A stretch of DNA of 64,000 nt from Streptomyces sp. SAI-135 (GCF_029893805.1 NZ_JARXYP010000002.1:7874001-7938000), one strand, 5' to 3'. Positions 42,175 to 51,305 are shown, counted from the first letter of the stretch. Made by a program: numbers and translations. Notes: generated by a model from the sequence alone, not told the origin.

Positions 42175-43397
42175 GCCGGGTGCGCCAGGTCGACGTCCTG
42201 ATCGTCGGCGCCGGTCCCGCGGGGCTCGCGGCCGCCGCCCGTCTGGCGGCCGCCCGAGTGCCCCGGGTCGAGGTCCTGGACCGGGAGCAGCAGGCCGGGG
42301 GAGTGCCGCGGCACTGTGCCCACGGCGGTTTCGGCACCTGGCCGCACCTCCTGACGGGCCCCGCACACGCCCGCCTCCTCGTCACCGCCGCCGAGAGCGC
42401 CGGAGCCGTCGTGCGACCGGGGGTCACCGCCCTCGACTGGGCCGGTCCGCTGTCGCTGCACACCGTCGGTCCGCGCGGTCCCGAGACCGTCGAGGCACGG
42501 GCGGTCGTCCTGGCCACCGGCGCCCGGGAACGCCCGCGCTCCGCACGGCTGGTGCCCGGCACCCGTCCCGCCGGCGTCCTCACCACCGGCGAACTCCAGC
42601 AGGCCGTGCACCTGTACGGGCAACGCATCGGGGAACGCGCGGTCGTGGTGGGCGCCGAGGACGTCTCCTACGCGGCCGCGGCCACCGTGAGGGCGGCCGG
42701 AGCGGAGGTCGTGGCCATGCTCACCGGCCTGCCCCGTGCGCGGACCCGGCCCGCCCGCGCCGCCGACGCCCGCCTCCGGCAGGGCATCCCGCTCCTCACC
42801 GGCACGACGGTCGCCGAACTCCTCGGGCACGGACGGCTGTCGGGGGTCCGCGTACGGCACGGGGACGGCAGAGAGGCCGTGCTCTCCTGTGACACCGTCG
42901 TCTTCACCGGAGACTTCGTGCCCGACCACGAACTCGCCCGGCGCGGCGGCCTCACCCTGGACACCGGCACCCGGGGCCCGGCCGTCGACGGGTCGCTGCA
43001 CACCTCGCGGCCCGGTGTGTTCGCGGCCGGCGGCGTGCTGCACCCCGGGGAGAGCGCGGCGACCGCGGCCCACGAGGGAGCGCACGTGGCCGGAGCCGTC
43101 CTGGAGGCACTCGCCGGAGCCGCGGCCCCGGACGGCGTCCCCCTGTCGGTGACGCCGCCGCTGCGCTGGATCGTCCCGAACCGGGTCACCCCGGCCGACC
43201 GCGGGCTGCCGTACCTCCTGCGCACGACGGCCCACCTGACCCGCCCGCTCCTCCAGGTCACCCAGGACGGGCGCACCCTGCACCGCCGGCGCCTGGCCAG
43301 GGCGGTTCCGTACCGGACCCTCGGCCTGACCGCACGGTGGACCCGCCTGGTCGACCCCGGGGGCGGCCCGGTACGGGTGACACTCGGCGACCGGTGA
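42171..43397 (+). CDS. FAD/NAD(P)-binding oxidoreductase, GlpB/opine-dehydrogenase-alpha-like
   Basis: A 408-residue two-dinucleotide-domain flavoprotein: DVLIVGAGPAGLAAAARLAAA at the start, VVLATGARERPRSARLVPGTRPAGVLTT in the middle, and FAAGGVLHPGESAATAAHEGAHVAG near the end. This resembles small flavoproteins partnered with BFD-bearing GlpA-like proteins, as in amino-acid or glycerol-3-phosphate dehydrogenase complexes. ATGA overlap with the previous gene. The C-terminal 60 residues are Arg-rich and have no known domain. Confidence 0.82.
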   Translation: MSRVRQVDVLIVGAGPAGLAAAARLAAARVPRVEVLDREQQAGGVPRHCAHGGFGTWPHLLTGPAHARLLVTAAESAGAVVRPGVTALDWAGPLSLHTVGPRGPETVEARAVVLATGARERPRSARLVPGTRPAGVLTTGELQQAVHLYGQRIGERAVVVGAEDVSYAAAATVRAAGAEVVAMLTGLPRARTRPARAADARLRQGIPLLTGTTVAELLGHGRLSGVRVRHGDGREAVLSCDTVVFTGDFVPDHELARRGGLTLDTGTRGPAVDGSLHTSRPGVFAAGGVLHPGESAATAAHEGAHVAGAVLEALAGAAAPDGVPLSVTPPLRWIVPNRVTPADRGLPYLLRTTAHLTRPLLQVTQDGRTLHRRRLARAVPYRTLGLTARWTRLVDPGGGPVRVTLGDR

Positions 43398-43413
43398 ACG
43401 ACCCGGGCCCGGA

Positions 43414-44460
43414 TCAGATGACCTTCAGCCGCACCAGCGCGCCCAGTGTCAGCGCGCCCGGCACCAGCGGCACCCACACCGTGATGATCCGGTAGGCGAG
43501 CACCACCGCCGTGGCCACTGCGGCCGGGCCGCCCGCCGCCACCAGGGCCACCACCAGGGCCGCCTCCACCGAACCGACCCCGCCCGGGGTGGGCACCAGG
43601 GCCACCGCGCAGGTCGCCGCGAGGTAGGCGAGAGCCATGTGCACGGGCGGCACCGACAGCCCCAGCGACTGCCCCACCGCGGCGAGACCGGCCGCCTGGA
43701 GCGCGGGGAAGGCCAGCGAACCGCCCCACAGGGCGAGCACCCGGGACGGGCGGGCGTGCACCGAGCGGGCCTCGCACAGCGCGGTCCGCAGGAACGAGCC
43801 CACCGCGCTTCGCACCCGGCGGACAGCGGCGAGCACGCCCACGGCCACCACCAGCACCGCGCCGAGCCCCAGCAGCAGCGGACCGACGGCCGTGTCCGGC
43901 AGCAGGGCGCCCAGCCGCAGCGCGTCCGGGAAGGCGACGAGCAGCGCGGTCAGCAGGGCGAGCCGGCCGATCGACTCGGCCAGCAGATACAGGGCGAGCG
44001 CGGCCGAGGAGCGGGCGAGCGGAACCCCGCACACGGTCATGAAGCGCAGATTGACCGCGCCCGCGCCGAGGCCCGTCGGCAGCAGATGGTTGGCCGCGCC
44101 CGCCGCGAACTGCGTGGCCAGCAGGCGTCGCCGGGGCAGCCGCTCCACCACAGCCCCCTGCCGGGTGAAGGAGGCGGCCACCCACGTCAGACAGGTCGTG
44201 CCCACCGCGGCCGCGAGCCACGGCCACTGGGCGTGCCGCAGATGACCGAAGCCCTCGGCGAGCACGGAGCGGTGCCGCACCGCAACGACGGTGACCAGCA
44301 AGAGCGGGACCAGACACAGGATCTGGCGGATACGGCGGACGGGGAGGCGCTGGAGAGGGCGTCCCTGGGGGAGTTCTACCGCTGTCACACCGGGAGAGGT
44401 TCTCCCCGCCCCGCCAACGGCGGGTTGCGGAAGCGGGACCAGGGTCTTGCGTACGGTCAT
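43414..44460 (-). CDS. Lysylphosphatidylglycerol synthase-type TM protein (UPF0104/AglD-like)
   Basis: A 348-residue membrane protein with about eight hydrophobic helices; ANHLLPTGLGAGAVNLRFMTV and VALVPTPGGVGSVEAALVVALVAAGG are hallmarks of the family's flippase-like domain. It lacks the soluble aminoacyl-transferase domain, so it is likely a lipid-translocating or lipid-linked glycan protein. It is divergent from the ABC exporter with only 72 bases in between and converges on the FAD enzyme. Confidence 0.85.
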   Translation of the reverse strand: MTVRKTLVPLPQPAVGGAGRTSPGVTAVELPQGRPLQRLPVRRIRQILCLVPLLLVTVVAVRHRSVLAEGFGHLRHAQWPWLAAAVGTTCLTWVAASFTRQGAVVERLPRRRLLATQFAAGAANHLLPTGLGAGAVNLRFMTVCGVPLARSSAALALYLLAESIGRLALLTALLVAFPDALRLGALLPDTAVGPLLLGLGAVLVVAVGVLAAVRRVRSAVGSFLRTALCEARSVHARPSRVLALWGGSLAFPALQAAGLAAVGQSLGLSVPPVHMALAYLAATCAVALVPTPGGVGSVEAALVVALVAAGGPAAVATAVVLAYRIITVWVPLVPGALTLGALVRLKVI

Positions 44461-44494
44461 CGAGTCCTTCGGTCGGGCGGTCGAGGTTCGGGCG

Positions 44495-44525
44495 TTGACC
44501 TCGACAACGCTTGAGGTTCTAAGTT
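44495..44525 (+). promoter_or_regulatory. MerR-type promoter, 19-bp spacer, leaderless start
   Basis: TTGACC (44495-44500), a 19-base spacer and TAAGTT (44520-44525). ACCTC (44498-44502) and GAGGT (44513-44517) form a dyad in the spacer, with CTTGAGG as one perfect SoxR-like half-site. An over-long spacer with a central dyad is the design twisted into activity by MerR-family activators. Transcription would begin near 44532, almost at the ATG, so the mRNA is probably leaderless. Confidence 0.65.
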
Positions 44526-44532
44526 CTCTCCC

Positions 44533-46425
44533 ATGAGCATGGAGACCACAGCCTGGACACAGCTGCACAGTGTCATGAACGCCGAGCAGGAGCGCCGCCC
44601 GTTCGCCCGTGCGACGCTGCGCCGCATCGGCGCGTTCGCCCGTCCGCACCGTACCCGTATCGCCCGCTTCGTCGTGCTCGGCGTGGCGACCGCGCTGCTC
44701 GCCGTGGCCACGCCGGTGCTGGCCGGCAACGTCGTGGACGCGATCGTGTCGGGTGACGACGAGGGCAAGGTCGTCCGTCTGGCCCTGCTCATCGCCCTGA
44801 TCGCGGTGGCCGAGGCCGCGCTCGGCATCCTCGCCCGGCGCCTGTCGGCCTCCCTCGGCGAGGGACTCATCCTCGATCTGCGCACGGCTGTGTTCGATCA
44901 TGTGCAGCGCATGCCGGTCGCGTTCTTCACACGCACTCGTACGGGAGCGCTCGTCTCCCGTCTCAACAACGACGTCATCGGCGCCCAGCGCGCCTTCAGC
45001 AACACCCTGTCCGGCGTGGTCAGCAACCTGGTCACCCTGCTGCTGACCCTGGTGGTGATGCTCACCCTGTCCTGGCAGATCACCCTGCTGGCGCTCGCGC
45101 TGCTCCCGGTGTTCGTGATCCCCGCCCGGCGCATGGGCAGCAGGATGGCCCGGATGCAGCGGGAGGCGGCCACCCTGAACGCGGCCATGGGCACCCGGAT
45201 GACCGAGCGCTTCTCCGCGCCCGGCGCCACCCTGGTCAAGCTCTTCGGCCGCCCCGAGCAGGAGTCCGTGGAGTTCGCGGCCCGCGCCCGTCAGGTGGCC
45301 GACATCGGAGTGCGCACGGCCACCGCACAGTCGGTGTTCATCACCGCCCTGACCCTGGTCTCCGCCCTGGCCCTCGCCCTCGTCTACGGCCTCGGCGGCT
45401 GGTTCGCCCTGCGCGGCAGCCTGGAACCGGGCGCCGTGGTCTCCCTCGCCCTGCTCCTGACCCGCATGTACGCCCCGCTCACCGCCCTGGCCGGCGCCCG
45501 CGTCGAGGTGATGAGCGCGCTGGTCAGCTTCGAGCGGGTCTTCGAGGTACTGGACCTGAAGCCGCTGATCGAGGACAAACCGGACGCCCGTGCGGTCCCC
45601 GAGGGCCCGGTCGCCGTCGAGTTCGAGAACGTCCGCTTCGGCTACCCCTCCGCCGACAAGGTCTCCCTGGCCTCACTGGAGGAGGTCGCCTCCCTCGACA
45701 CCCGCGGCGGCGCCGAGGTCCTGCACGGCATCTCCTTCCGTGCCGAACCCGGCCGGACGGTCGCGCTCGTCGGCTCCTCCGGCGCCGGCAAGTCGACCGT
45801 CGCGCAACTGCTGCCGCGGCTCTACGACGTCGACGAGGGCGCCGTACGCGTCGGGGGTGTCGACGTCCGCGACCTGAGCGCGGACTCCCTGCGGGCCACC
45901 CTCGGCATGGTCACCCAGGACGGCCACCTCTTCCACGACACCGTCCGCGCGAACCTGCTGCTGGCCCGCCCGGAGGCGACCGAGACCGAACTGTGGGACG
46001 CCCTGCGCCGCTCCCGGCTCGACGCCCTCGTACGGTCCCTGCCCGACGGCCTGGACACCGTGGTCGGCGAACGCGGCTACCGGCTCTCCGGCGGCGAACG
46101 CCAGCGCATGACCATCGCCCGGCTGCTGCTGGCCCGCCAGCGGGTCGTCATCCTCGACGAGGCCACCGCCCACCTGGACAACACCTCGGAGGCGGCCGTC
46201 CAGGAGGCGCTCACCGAGGCGCTGGAGGGCAGGACGGCGATCGTGATCGCCCACCGCCTGTCCACCATCCGCACGGCCGACCTGATCCTGGTGGTGGAGG
46301 ACGGCCGGATCGTGGAGCGGGGCACGCACGAGGAACTGCTCGCCCGCGACGGCCGGTACGCCGAGCTGTACCGCACCCAGTTCGCCCCGGACGACGGCGA
46401 GGTGACACCGACCGCCGTCGCCTAG
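44533..46425 (+). CDS. Type I ABC exporter (fused membrane and ATPase domains)
   Basis: A 630-residue half-transporter. Residues about 40-330 hold six membrane helices (starting IARFVVLGVATALLAVATPVL), and the ATPase has Walker A GSSGAGKST, signature LSGGERQR, Walker B VVILDEATAHLD and H-loop AHRLST. A stretch LASLEEVASLDTRGG is inserted just before the ATPase core. It exports lipids or hydrophobic drugs as a dimer. The promoter is MerR-type, implying induction by a ligand or redox signal; no MerR gene is in the window. Confidence 0.9.
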   Translation: MSMETTAWTQLHSVMNAEQERRPFARATLRRIGAFARPHRTRIARFVVLGVATALLAVATPVLAGNVVDAIVSGDDEGKVVRLALLIALIAVAEAALGILARRLSASLGEGLILDLRTAVFDHVQRMPVAFFTRTRTGALVSRLNNDVIGAQRAFSNTLSGVVSNLVTLLLTLVVMLTLSWQITLLALALLPVFVIPARRMGSRMARMQREAATLNAAMGTRMTERFSAPGATLVKLFGRPEQESVEFAARARQVADIGVRTATAQSVFITALTLVSALALALVYGLGGWFALRGSLEPGAVVSLALLLTRMYAPLTALAGARVEVMSALVSFERVFEVLDLKPLIEDKPDARAVPEGPVAVEFENVRFGYPSADKVSLASLEEVASLDTRGGAEVLHGISFRAEPGRTVALVGSSGAGKSTVAQLLPRLYDVDEGAVRVGGVDVRDLSADSLRATLGMVTQDGHLFHDTVRANLLLARPEATETELWDALRRSRLDALVRSLPDGLDTVVGERGYRLSGGERQRMTIARLLLARQRVVILDEATAHLDNTSEAAVQEALTEALEGRTAIVIAHRLSTIRTADLILVVEDGRIVERGTHEELLARDGRYAELYRTQFAPDDGEVTPTAVA

Positions 46426-46429
46426 CCGG

Positions 46430-47344
46430 TCACCGGGTGTCCGTCTCCCCACCGGTGACCGCGATGACCTCGCCGGTGACGAAGCTCGAATCCGCGTCGG
46501 AGGCCAGGAACACATAGGCCGGGGCGATCTCCTCCGGCTGCGCCGGACGGCCGATCGGTGTCTCGCTGCCCACCTGGGCCAGGTCGCCGGGAGGCATGTG
46601 CCGGTCGGCGACGTTCAGGACCGTCCAGGTGGGGCCGGGCGCGACGATGTTGGCCCGCACGCCCCGCGCCGCCAGGTGCGGGGCGATGGACTTGGTGAAG
46701 GTGATCACAGCGGCCTTGGAAGCCGCGTAGTCGATCATGGTGGTGCTGCCCTTGAGGGCTTCCTCCGTGGCCGTGGCGATGATCGAGTCACCCTTGTCCA
46801 GGTGCGGGAGGGCGGCCATGACCAGGTGGAAGTAGGCGTAGGCGTTCGTCTTGAACGTCCGGTCCCAGTCGTCCGCCGTCAACTGCTCCAGATGCAGCTT
46901 GCTGTTGAGGTAGGCGGCGTTGCTGACCAGGATGTTCAGCCGTCCGAGCTCCCGCACGGTGCGTTCGACGACGTCCTTGCAGAACTCCGGATCGCACAGA
47001 TCGCCCGGCAGCAGGAGACACCTGCGGCCCTGCTCCTCGACCACCTGCCGGGTCTCCTCGGCGTCCGGCTGCTCCCCCGGGAGGTAGACGATGGCGACGT
47101 CCGCACCCTCCCGCGCGTACAGCAGGGCCACCGCCCGGCCGATCCCGGAGTCGCCCCCGGTGATCAGGGCGACCTTGCCGGTCAGCTTGCCCGCCGCCCG
47201 GTAGCGCTCAGCCCGGTACCGCGGCCTGGGCTCCATCTCCGATTCCAGCCCGGGCGGGTCCTGCTTCTGCTCGGGGAAGTCCGGGGTGGGTTCGGAAGCG
47301 ATCACCGCAGGGGTGTCGATCCGGTTCCGGTCCTGCTCCTGCAT
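46430..47344 (-). CDS. Short-chain dehydrogenase/reductase (SDR)
   Basis: A 304-residue SDR of the YhdG/YghA type: a 45-residue N-terminal tail rich in Pro and Glu, then KVALITGGDSGIGRAVALLYAREGADV (NAD(P) site), NILVSNAAYLNS, and active-site Tyr-Lys in YAASKAAV. GAGGAGAA precedes the ATG at 47344. Such proteins are often seen among general stress genes. It converges on the ABC exporter gene with a four-base gap. Substrate unknown. Confidence 0.9.
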   Translation of the reverse strand: MQEQDRNRIDTPAVIASEPTPDFPEQKQDPPGLESEMEPRPRYRAERYRAAGKLTGKVALITGGDSGIGRAVALLYAREGADVAIVYLPGEQPDAEETRQVVEEQGRRCLLLPGDLCDPEFCKDVVERTVRELGRLNILVSNAAYLNSKLHLEQLTADDWDRTFKTNAYAYFHLVMAALPHLDKGDSIIATATEEALKGSTTMIDYAASKAAVITFTKSIAPHLAARGVRANIVAPGPTWTVLNVADRHMPPGDLAQVGSETPIGRPAQPEEIAPAYVFLASDADSSFVTGEVIAVTGGETDTR

Positions 47345-47435
47345 CGGTTCTCCTCGCGCGGTTCGTCGGAAAACGACCATGACCGGGCGCGGGTGCCCTG
47401 GCCCTGAGGGGGAGAAACCGGAACCGGCGTCGCCG

Positions 47436-48656
47436 TCAGGGCGTGAGCCGGTCCTGGTGGCCCGCCCGCCACTCGGTCAGCAGGACGGTGGCGTCGTCCT
47501 CCAGCCGGCCGGAATGGTGGTCGAGGACCGCGTGCATCAGCCGGCGCAGGGTCTCGTGCAGCGTCTGACGGCCGGAGTGGTGGCGCACCACGAAGTCCAC
47601 GAACCGCTCACGGCCGAACCGCTGCCCCTCAAAGTTGCGTGCCTCGACGATCCCGTCCGTGTACATCAGCAGCCGGTCGCCGGGCTCCAGTTGCTGGCGG
47701 CAGACCACGATCGGCAGTCCCAGGCAGGTGCCCATCGGCCCGGCCGGAGGGCAGGTCGGTTCGACGGTCCAGCGGTTGTCGCGGATGACGAGCGGCAGAG
47801 GGTGACCGCGGTTGATCCAGGTCAGACGCCCCGTGTCGAGGTCCAGGTCGGCAAGGATGCCGGTGACGTACCGGCTGGTGCCGAAGTGGGCGACGAGGAC
47901 GCTCTCGACGGCCCGGCTCGTCTCGGCCAGCGAGGCCCCTTGACGACGGGCGTTGCGGCAGGCGGACACCGCCACGTTCGCGGTGATCCCCGCCGTGGTG
48001 TCATGCCCCATCGCGTCGAACACGGACAGATGCAGGACGTTGCCGCTGACGGCGTAGTCGAACGCGTCGCCGCCCATCTCGTAGGCGGGCTCGCTCACCC
48101 CGCCGACGGTCACGTCCTGCCCCGCGAAGGCGGTCGGCGGCATGAGCTTCCACTGCATCTCGGCCGCCACGTTCATCGGTTCCGTGCGCACCAGCCGGGC
48201 GAAGGAGTCACTGCAGGACCGCTTGCTGAGCACGACCAGGGCCACCAGTGAGGCGAGATCCCGCAGATCCTGCCGTACGGCCGCCTCGTCAGCGTTCTCG
48301 GAGTCCGCACGCAGCACCCCGATGCGCTCGACACCGTCGGTCACCGGCACCCACCACCGCCGCCGTGCCCCCGCCTCGCGCGGCGCTTCGGCGACGACCG
48401 TCACCCGCTGGTAGGCCCGTCCGGGCAGGGTGCCGTCGATCCGCACCTCCTCCCCGCCCGCCGCCGCGTCGAGACCGCGGCCGGTGATCTGCCGCAGCAC
48501 CGTCTCGCGGAGATCGACGGCGAAGACGGCCACGTCGTACAGGCCCGCGGAGTCGGCGTGGCCGGCGATGAGACCGGGCAGCTGCTCCAGCGTCACCGTG
48601 TGCGCGGCCTGCAGCAGGTGCCTCAGCATCCGCCCGGTGTCACCGGTGTTCTCCAT
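47436..48656 (-). CDS. PP2C-type (SpoIIE-like) serine/threonine phosphatase
   Basis: A 406-residue protein. The N-terminal ~170 residues look like a GAF-type sensor (AVFAVDLRETVLRQI, WWVPVTDGVERIGVLRADSE). The C-terminal SpoIIE-type phosphatase carries the metal motifs YEMGGDAFDY, VFDAMGHDTTAG, MYTDGIVEAR and LEDDATVLL. In actinomycetes these enzymes dephosphorylate anti-sigma-factor antagonists to activate stress sigma factors. A sigma-B-type promoter candidate is upstream (48693-48717). Confidence 0.88.
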   Translation of the reverse strand: MENTGDTGRMLRHLLQAAHTVTLEQLPGLIAGHADSAGLYDVAVFAVDLRETVLRQITGRGLDAAAGGEEVRIDGTLPGRAYQRVTVVAEAPREAGARRRWWVPVTDGVERIGVLRADSENADEAAVRQDLRDLASLVALVVLSKRSCSDSFARLVRTEPMNVAAEMQWKLMPPTAFAGQDVTVGGVSEPAYEMGGDAFDYAVSGNVLHLSVFDAMGHDTTAGITANVAVSACRNARRQGASLAETSRAVESVLVAHFGTSRYVTGILADLDLDTGRLTWINRGHPLPLVIRDNRWTVEPTCPPAGPMGTCLGLPIVVCRQQLEPGDRLLMYTDGIVEARNFEGQRFGRERFVDFVVRHHSGRQTLHETLRRLMHAVLDHHSGRLEDDATVLLTEWRAGHQDRLTP

Positions 48657-48692
48657 GCCACCACCCCGGTCGCAGGATCCGACACCCCTCGC

Positions 48693-48717
48693 GTACCCGG
48701 GACCGGACACCTGACTC
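48693..48717 (-). promoter_or_regulatory. Sigma-B-type stress promoter candidate for the PP2C gene
   Basis: Minus strand: GAGT (48717-48714), 15-base spacer, GGGTAC (48698-48693). This matches the published streptomycete sigma-B form GNNT-N14-16-GGGTAC/T. Confidence 0.5.
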
Positions 48718-48784
48718 CTGAGCCACGGCCGTCACTGCCGAAGCCACGGCCCAGGATGCTGGTGCCGGCACGGAGCGCGGCCGG

Positions 48785-49354
48785 TCAGCCGTCCTTGCCC
48801 ATGGCCTTGCGCACGGCGTCCCGGGTGCGGTCGACCAGGGCGGCGACCGGTCCCAGGGCCATGTTCCCGGCCGCCGACTCGGTCCCGGGGTGGGGGTGGG
48901 TCGGGGCCACGGCCTCGGCCGCCTTCAGGGCGGTGGCCATGGCGGACAGCCGGGCCTTGTCCGCGTGGCGGCGGATGTGGTTGAACTCGTACCGTTCCTC
49001 GGCGCGGGCGTGCTTCATCACGTCCAGGCGCAGCGTCATGAGTTCGGGCAGGAACTTGGGGTCGTCCGTGTCCATCCCGTCGAGCCGGGAGAGGAGTTCC
49101 TTGGCCTCCCGCTCCTCGGCCAGCCGCTCGTCCGCCACCTTCGCGCCGTCCGGCACGGAGGTGCGGGTGAAGGGACGCACGACCTCCTCCTCGGCCGTCT
49201 CGTGCACGGCCAGAAGCCGGACCAGGCTGCGGAACGCCGCCCGGCGCTCGTCCCCGGCCGTCCGCTCCACCTCGTCGAAGAGGTTGCGGATGTCACCGTG
49301 CTGACGCATCAGCAGGGCCACGACATCGGCGTCGCTCGCCGCGATCCCGGCCAT
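48785..49354 (-). CDS. Hemerythrin-domain protein
   Basis: A 189-residue protein with a hemerythrin HHE fold: MRQHGDIRNLFDEVE, VRLLAVHETAEEEVVRPF and KHARAEERYEFNHIRRH hold the His and Glu diiron ligands. It would bind oxygen or nitric oxide, or sense redox state. The stop is at 48785. Its ATG at 49354 is one base after the ferritin-like gene stop, so both are translated together. Confidence 0.88.
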   Translation of the reverse strand: MAGIAASDADVVALLMRQHGDIRNLFDEVERTAGDERRAAFRSLVRLLAVHETAEEEVVRPFTRTSVPDGAKVADERLAEEREAKELLSRLDGMDTDDPKFLPELMTLRLDVMKHARAEERYEFNHIRRHADKARLSAMATALKAAEAVAPTHPHPGTESAAGNMALGPVAALVDRTRDAVRKAMGKDG

Positions 49355-49355
49355 G

Positions 49356-50558
49356 TCAGCTCCTCTCCCGGGAGGCGGCGTCGGGGTGCTCGCCCTCCGT
49401 CTCGATGCGGTACTCACGGCCGAACATCTCCCGGTGCTGGGCCATCACCCGCTCGCTGGGCGGCTCCTCGCCACCGTGGATCTGCTCCTGCATCCGCTCG
49501 AACCGCTCGTGGGCGTCGCGGACGTAGCCGGTGCCGAGGGTCGTGAGATCCATCTGGGTGTCCAGCAGACCGCGCACGAACTGCTTGTTCTCCTCGAAGG
49601 TCAGCACGTTCGGCAGCTCCGGGGCGAGGATCTCCTGCGGCTCGCGGCCGTCGTGACGGCGCATCAGGTCGCAGGCGATCCGCAGGTGTTCGAGCTCCAT
49701 GTTCAGATGCAGCTCCCAGACCGCCTTCACCTTGGGGTCGGGCTCCTGCTCCATGAAGGAGTGGTAGAGGTAGCACTCGTTGTACTCGTGGGTGACGAGC
49801 TGCTCCCACCACGACTCACCCGGGTCGACCAGCGACTCGTAGTGGGTGACGTGCTCCTCCTCGATCAGCCCGATCTCCTGGTACAGCTGGCGGGCGATCG
49901 GCTCCATGTACTGGGGGCCGACGTTCATGTAGAAGTTCATGGTCTGCTGCTCGGCCGACATGATCGTCAGCGCGTGCAGCCGGGACAGCGGGTTGACCGT
50001 CGAGCGGTCGTAGGGCTCACGCACGTTGTCCGCCGGGTGCCGGTGGTGGAACTTGGTCGGCCGTCCCGGCATCACCTCCGTGAGCCCCTCGACGATCGAC
50101 TCCGCCTTGCGGTGCTCGATCATCTCGTAGAGGTTGGCGTAGCGGTACAGGTGGTCGAAGTCCTCCAGCACGCCGAACTCGTACGCCTGCTTGAGGTACG
50201 GGTCCGGTTCGTGGCGGGCGATCCAGCCGGTGAGATCGACCGCGACCTGCTCGTAGGAGATGGTCGTCTCCAGGACCGAGGCGAGGCCGGGGAGCAGCCA
50301 GTTGACCACTTTCTGCTGCTGTTGCTCGATGTAACGGACCTCCGCCAGCTGCCGTTTGACGTCCGGGTCGGGACAGTGGCGGGCGAACTGGTGGCTGAAG
50401 AGGATCGCCTCGACCTCGATGCCGTTCATCGCGATGATGCGGCACTTGGTGTACGGATCGCCGTGGTCGGGGTCGACGGGCTCGACGTCGAGCTCACGCC
50501 AGTTGCGCAACTGGCGTTCCAGCGGGATGCCTTGATGTTCCAGTGGGTTGAAGCCCAT
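49356..50558 (-). CDS. Ferritin-like diiron protein
   Basis: A 400-residue four-helix-type protein. Carboxylate/His motifs include IEVEAILFSHQFARH, LIEEEHVTHYES and ELHLNMELEHLRIACDL, the pattern of E-x(2)-H diiron ligands. A long N-terminal section (MGFNPLEHQGIPLERQLRNW) precedes the fold. It looks related to large ferritin-like proteins of actinomycetes without a known reaction, possibly an oxidase or iron/oxygen-handling protein. A sigma-B-type promoter candidate lies upstream at 50600-50624, and the hemerythrin gene follows it in an operon. Confidence 0.78.
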   Translation of the reverse strand: MGFNPLEHQGIPLERQLRNWRELDVEPVDPDHGDPYTKCRIIAMNGIEVEAILFSHQFARHCPDPDVKRQLAEVRYIEQQQQKVVNWLLPGLASVLETTISYEQVAVDLTGWIARHEPDPYLKQAYEFGVLEDFDHLYRYANLYEMIEHRKAESIVEGLTEVMPGRPTKFHHRHPADNVREPYDRSTVNPLSRLHALTIMSAEQQTMNFYMNVGPQYMEPIARQLYQEIGLIEEEHVTHYESLVDPGESWWEQLVTHEYNECYLYHSFMEQEPDPKVKAVWELHLNMELEHLRIACDLMRRHDGREPQEILAPELPNVLTFEENKQFVRGLLDTQMDLTTLGTGYVRDAHERFERMQEQIHGGEEPPSERVMAQHREMFGREYRIETEGEHPDAASRERS

Positions 50559-50599
50559 GGGGGGTCTCCTCGGCTGTGGGCCGGAGTGGAGCCGCGCGG

Positions 50600-50624
50600 G
50601 TACCCGTGCCGGTGGGGTGTAACC
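50600..50624 (-). promoter_or_regulatory. Sigma-B-type promoter candidate for the ferritin-like/hemerythrin operon
   Basis: Minus strand: GGTT (50624-50621), 15-base spacer, GGGTAC (50605-50600). Transcription would begin near 50593, about 35 bases before the ATG. Confidence 0.5.
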
Positions 50625-50732
50625 GGGCGGTGAAGGACATGGAGGAGCGGAATCGGCCGACCGTGCCGGGACCGTCCCCGCCGTTCCGGGCAGGCTTCCG
50701 CGCCCCCGTCCGGACCAGCGCTGACCGGCAGG

Positions 50733-51305
50733 TCAAGGCGCTGAGCCGGGCTGTGCCGGTGTCGACTCGGAGTCCGGTCGCGTCGCGGGGAACAGCAGCT
50801 CGGTGGCGGCCCTCGCGTGCAGGGAGTCCAGGGTCGTGATCTGCCGCACCGCCCTGCGCAGCAACTCCTCCAGCCGGTCGGCGTCCAGGCGTGAGTCCTG
50901 TGCCGACGCGGCGAGCAGCCCGCGCCACAGGGAGGCCTTGCCCTGCGTGCCCAGCCGCAGCGCCTCGATCTCGACCAGCAGGGCGAGGCCGGAGCGGCGC
51001 AGCAGACGGCCGTTGGGCTTCATGCGCCCGACCTTCTCGCCCAGCCAGGCCCCGTACGTCTTGTAGCGCCGGACGGGGACGTCGAGGTCGGCGAGGAGGC
51101 GCACCAAGGCCTGCCGGTCCTGGGCGATCTCCTTGCGCAGGCTCTCCAGGGTCTCGCCGTAGGCGGTGCCGTGGTGCTCGTGCGTCATGCGGCGGGCGAG
51201 CTCAACGCCCGCCGTCGCACCGGCCAGGTGGTCGTTGAGGTAGATCACCAGGCGTTTCTGCCGTGCGGGACCGTCGTCGAGCGAGGTCCGTGCCGTCGTG
51301 TTCAT
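50733..51305 (-). CDS. Helical hypothetical protein, 190 aa
   Basis: A helical soluble protein: LVIYLNDHLAGATAGVELARRM, SLRKEIAQDRQALVRLLADL, LLVEIEALRLGTQGK. The His/Glu pattern in the first helices is ferritin-like in style but I do not see a complete diiron set. The ATG at 51305 overlaps the CtaG stop (ATGA), making it the last gene of the ctaD operon. No function recognised. Confidence 0.7.
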   Translation of the reverse strand: MNTTARTSLDDGPARQKRLVIYLNDHLAGATAGVELARRMTHEHHGTAYGETLESLRKEIAQDRQALVRLLADLDVPVRRYKTYGAWLGEKVGRMKPNGRLLRRSGLALLVEIEALRLGTQGKASLWRGLLAASAQDSRLDADRLEELLRRAVRQITTLDSLHARAATELLFPATRPDSESTPAQPGSAP

